Source of the DNA: Rugamonas rubra
GTDB lineage: Bacteria > Pseudomonadota > Gammaproteobacteria > Burkholderiales > Burkholderiaceae_D
Length of the DNA: 64,000 nucleotides
Assembly (NCBI RefSeq): GCF_900114705.1
Contig: NZ_FOTW01000028.1
Coordinates: 1-64,000, forward strand
Reading direction: 5' to 3'
Shown here: in pieces, positions 62,877 through 64,000 of the stretch
Numbering within the stretch: position 1 is the stretch's first letter
How the letters are laid out: the number at the start of each line of letters is the position of its first letter
Notes under the pieces: model-generated
What the model saw: only the letters and a program-made list of their open reading frames with translations
What the model was told of the DNA's origin: nothing
The model's database searches: none
Made by a program: the position numbers and the translations under genes

Positions 62877-63281
62877 ATGGTTACAAATGTGAAAAGAAGA
62901 ATGTTGTGCGCTTGGGTGGCCTGTCTGGCCATCCTGTTCAGCGCGCTGGCGCCTTCCATCTCACACGCGCTGACCGCCGCCGCGCCTTCCTCGGCCGCTG
63001 CTGCCGGCGCGCCCGGCCTAATGGCGATCTGCAGCAGCAACGGCGCCAAGGCCACCGCCCCGGCCGCCATCGACCCGCATCCCGCCGCGCTGCAACACCA
63101 CATGGAGCACTGCGCCTACTGCATGAGCCACGGCGGCGCTTTGGCGCTGTTGCCCACCTCGGCGCACGTCTTCCCGCTGCTTGTCGGCGACGATCTCTAC
63201 CCTTCCTTGTTCTACCGGGCACCGGCGCCGCTGTTCTCCTGGTCCGCCGCCAGCCCGCGCGGCCCGCCGGCCGCCACCTGA
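62877..63281 (+). CDS. DUF2946 domain-containing protein (copper-associated)
   Basis: The ~134-residue protein has a hydrophobic signal region (MLCAWVACLAILFSALAPSISHA), an Ala-rich linker, HCAYCMSHGGALALLP (the Cys/His motif of DUF2946) and a tail with no membrane helix. DUF2946 proteins often lie next to TonB-dependent copper receptors. A TATAAT at 62865-62870 is only 6 bases before the ATG, so either transcription is leaderless or the start is the ATG at 62901 (AAAAGAAG upstream). The next gene fits a copper-import role. Confidence 0.75.
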   Translation: MVTNVKRRMLCAWVACLAILFSALAPSISHALTAAAPSSAAAAGAPGLMAICSSNGAKATAPAAIDPHPAALQHHMEHCAYCMSHGGALALLPTSAHVFPLLVGDDLYPSLFYRAPAPLFSWSAASPRGPPAAT

Positions 63282-63494
63282 CCCTCGCCTAAACCACGTT
63301 CCACCACGCCCGCGCCACCAGGCCGGGTCGAGCAGCCGCGTCCGCTTGTCGGCCGCCGCCGCGCCGTGCCGCGCTGTGCCGTGTCGCGCCGTCTCTCTGC
63401 GGCCAGGCGCAGCCGTGGCATGCCCCGCCGCCGCCGCGTCCTCGGCCGGCCCGCGTGGCGCACCCCATTTGAGCACCTTAGAAAGGAAGTACCC

Positions 63495-64000
63495 ATGAAA
63501 TACTCCATCCAACTGACCCCGCTCGCCCTGGCCATTTGCCTGGCCCATCCCGCGCTGGCGCAGAGCCAGGCCGTGTCCGGCACCGTGTCCGGCACCGTGT
63601 CCGGCACCATGTCCGGCACCATGCCGGAAGTGCGCGTGGTCGGCCAGGCGATGCCGCAGCCCTTGGCCGGCAGCGACAGCAGCCAGTTGCTGTCCAACGT
63701 GGCCGGCTACAACGTGGCGGCCGGTGGCGGCGTGTCCGGCCTGCCGGTGATGAACGGCTTCGCCGACGACCGCCTGAAGATCCGCATCGACGGCATGGAA
63801 GTGAGCTCGGCCTGCGCCAACCACATGAACGCGCCGCTGTCCTACATCGCGCCCAAACAGGTCGGCAAGATCCGCATGCTGGCCGGCCTGACGCCGGTGA
63901 GCATGGGCGGCGACAGCATCGGCGGCAGCATCGAGGTCGAGTCGGCGCCGGCCGAGTTCGCCGACGCGCCCGGCCTGCTGCGCAGCAGCGGCAGCGTGTC
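63495..64000 (+). CDS. TonB-dependent receptor, N-terminal part (copper/OprC-like), cut by the window end
   Basis: The start MKYSIQLTPLALAICLAHPALAQ (signal peptide) follows AAGGAAG; the frame is open to the window end (168 codons). After a VSGT repeat comes the plug: PEVRVVGQAMPQPLAGSDSSQLLSNVAGYNV (in part), MNGFADDRLKIRIDGMEVSSACANHMNAPLSYIAP (in part), GLTPVSMGGDSIGGSIEV. The CANHM segment, rich in Cys, His and Met, recalls the copper-binding motif of OprC-type receptors. Together with the DUF2946 gene this suggests copper uptake. No barrel is visible here. Confidence 0.85.
   Translation, partial: MKYSIQLTPLALAICLAHPALAQSQAVSGTVSGTVSGTMSGTMPEVRVVGQAMPQPLAGSDSSQLLSNVAGYNVAAGGGVSGLPVMNGFADDRLKIRIDGMEVSSACANHMNAPLSYIAPKQVGKIRMLAGLTPVSMGGDSIGGSIEVESAPAEFADAPGLLRSSGSV
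63573..63620 (+). repeat. 12-base tandem repeat at the N-terminus of the TonB receptor
   Basis: Four units of GTGTCCGGCACC (the last ATGTCCGGCACC) encode VSGT VSGT VSGT MSGT just after the signal peptide. Confidence 0.9.

Overview
The window looks like a GC-rich betaproteobacterial chromosome, most likely Oxalobacteraceae (Massilia, Duganella or Janthinobacterium type). This is inferred from protein style and gene order: narGHJI followed by a parvulin, moaA and narXL; gloB-methyltransferase-rnhA-dnaQ; exosortase A; a GGDEF/EAL/HDOD group. No ribosomal RNA is present, so the genus is a guess.

Layout. 1-4030 is a decayed mobile-element zone: the end of a Tn5/IS50-type IS4 transposase with its inverted repeat cutting into an AAA-type ATPase gene, a frameshifted ridA remnant next to an intact stand-alone tnpB (RNA-guided nuclease) with its right-end hairpin, a broken IS5-family transposase, and a relic resembling another IS605-type end. 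4072-8538 holds a small conserved gene, a Zn/Cd-type P-ATPase, a probable Tae2-type amidase effector with a periplasmic immunity partner, and a hypothetical gene. 8827-24875 is a nitrate-respiration region: a Ser-Asp-repeat protein, narGHJI plus a parvulin isomerase, two tandem solute-binding paralogues, moaA, a probable leader peptide with narX-narL, a CopZ-like protein and nnrS with an FNR-like box.

25091-33248 carries c-di-GMP signalling genes (REC-GGDEF*-EAL, HDOD, PAS-GGDEF-EAL) around aroC and an MFS transporter. 33488-39680 is a beta-oxidation locus: a degenerate FadJ-like protein and a thiolase on one strand, two acyl-CoA dehydrogenases and a TetR regulator on the other, with a candidate operator between them. 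39973-47655 is housekeeping: upp, an Hpt protein, cspA, a LysR gene divergent from aceB, gloB, a methyltransferase, rnhA, dnaQ and tRNA-Val(CAC). 47871-57701 is mixed: solute-binding proteins, a Fur-boxed TonB receptor, cytochrome b561, TetR, VOC, a chemoreceptor, a nitroreductase and several gene fragments. 57894-64000 has a hypothetical gene, exosortase A, a trypsin-like protein lacking its catalytic His, fur, a DUF2946 protein and the start of a TonB receptor probably for copper.

The most interesting non-genic signal is a set of inverted repeats built on a GGGTCAG core. Four are short palindromes and two are 99-bp elements with 26-bp perfect arms; five of the six lie between convergent genes. 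The most unusual protein is the FadJ-like one: it lacks the whole NAD-binding domain and both crotonase glutamates.
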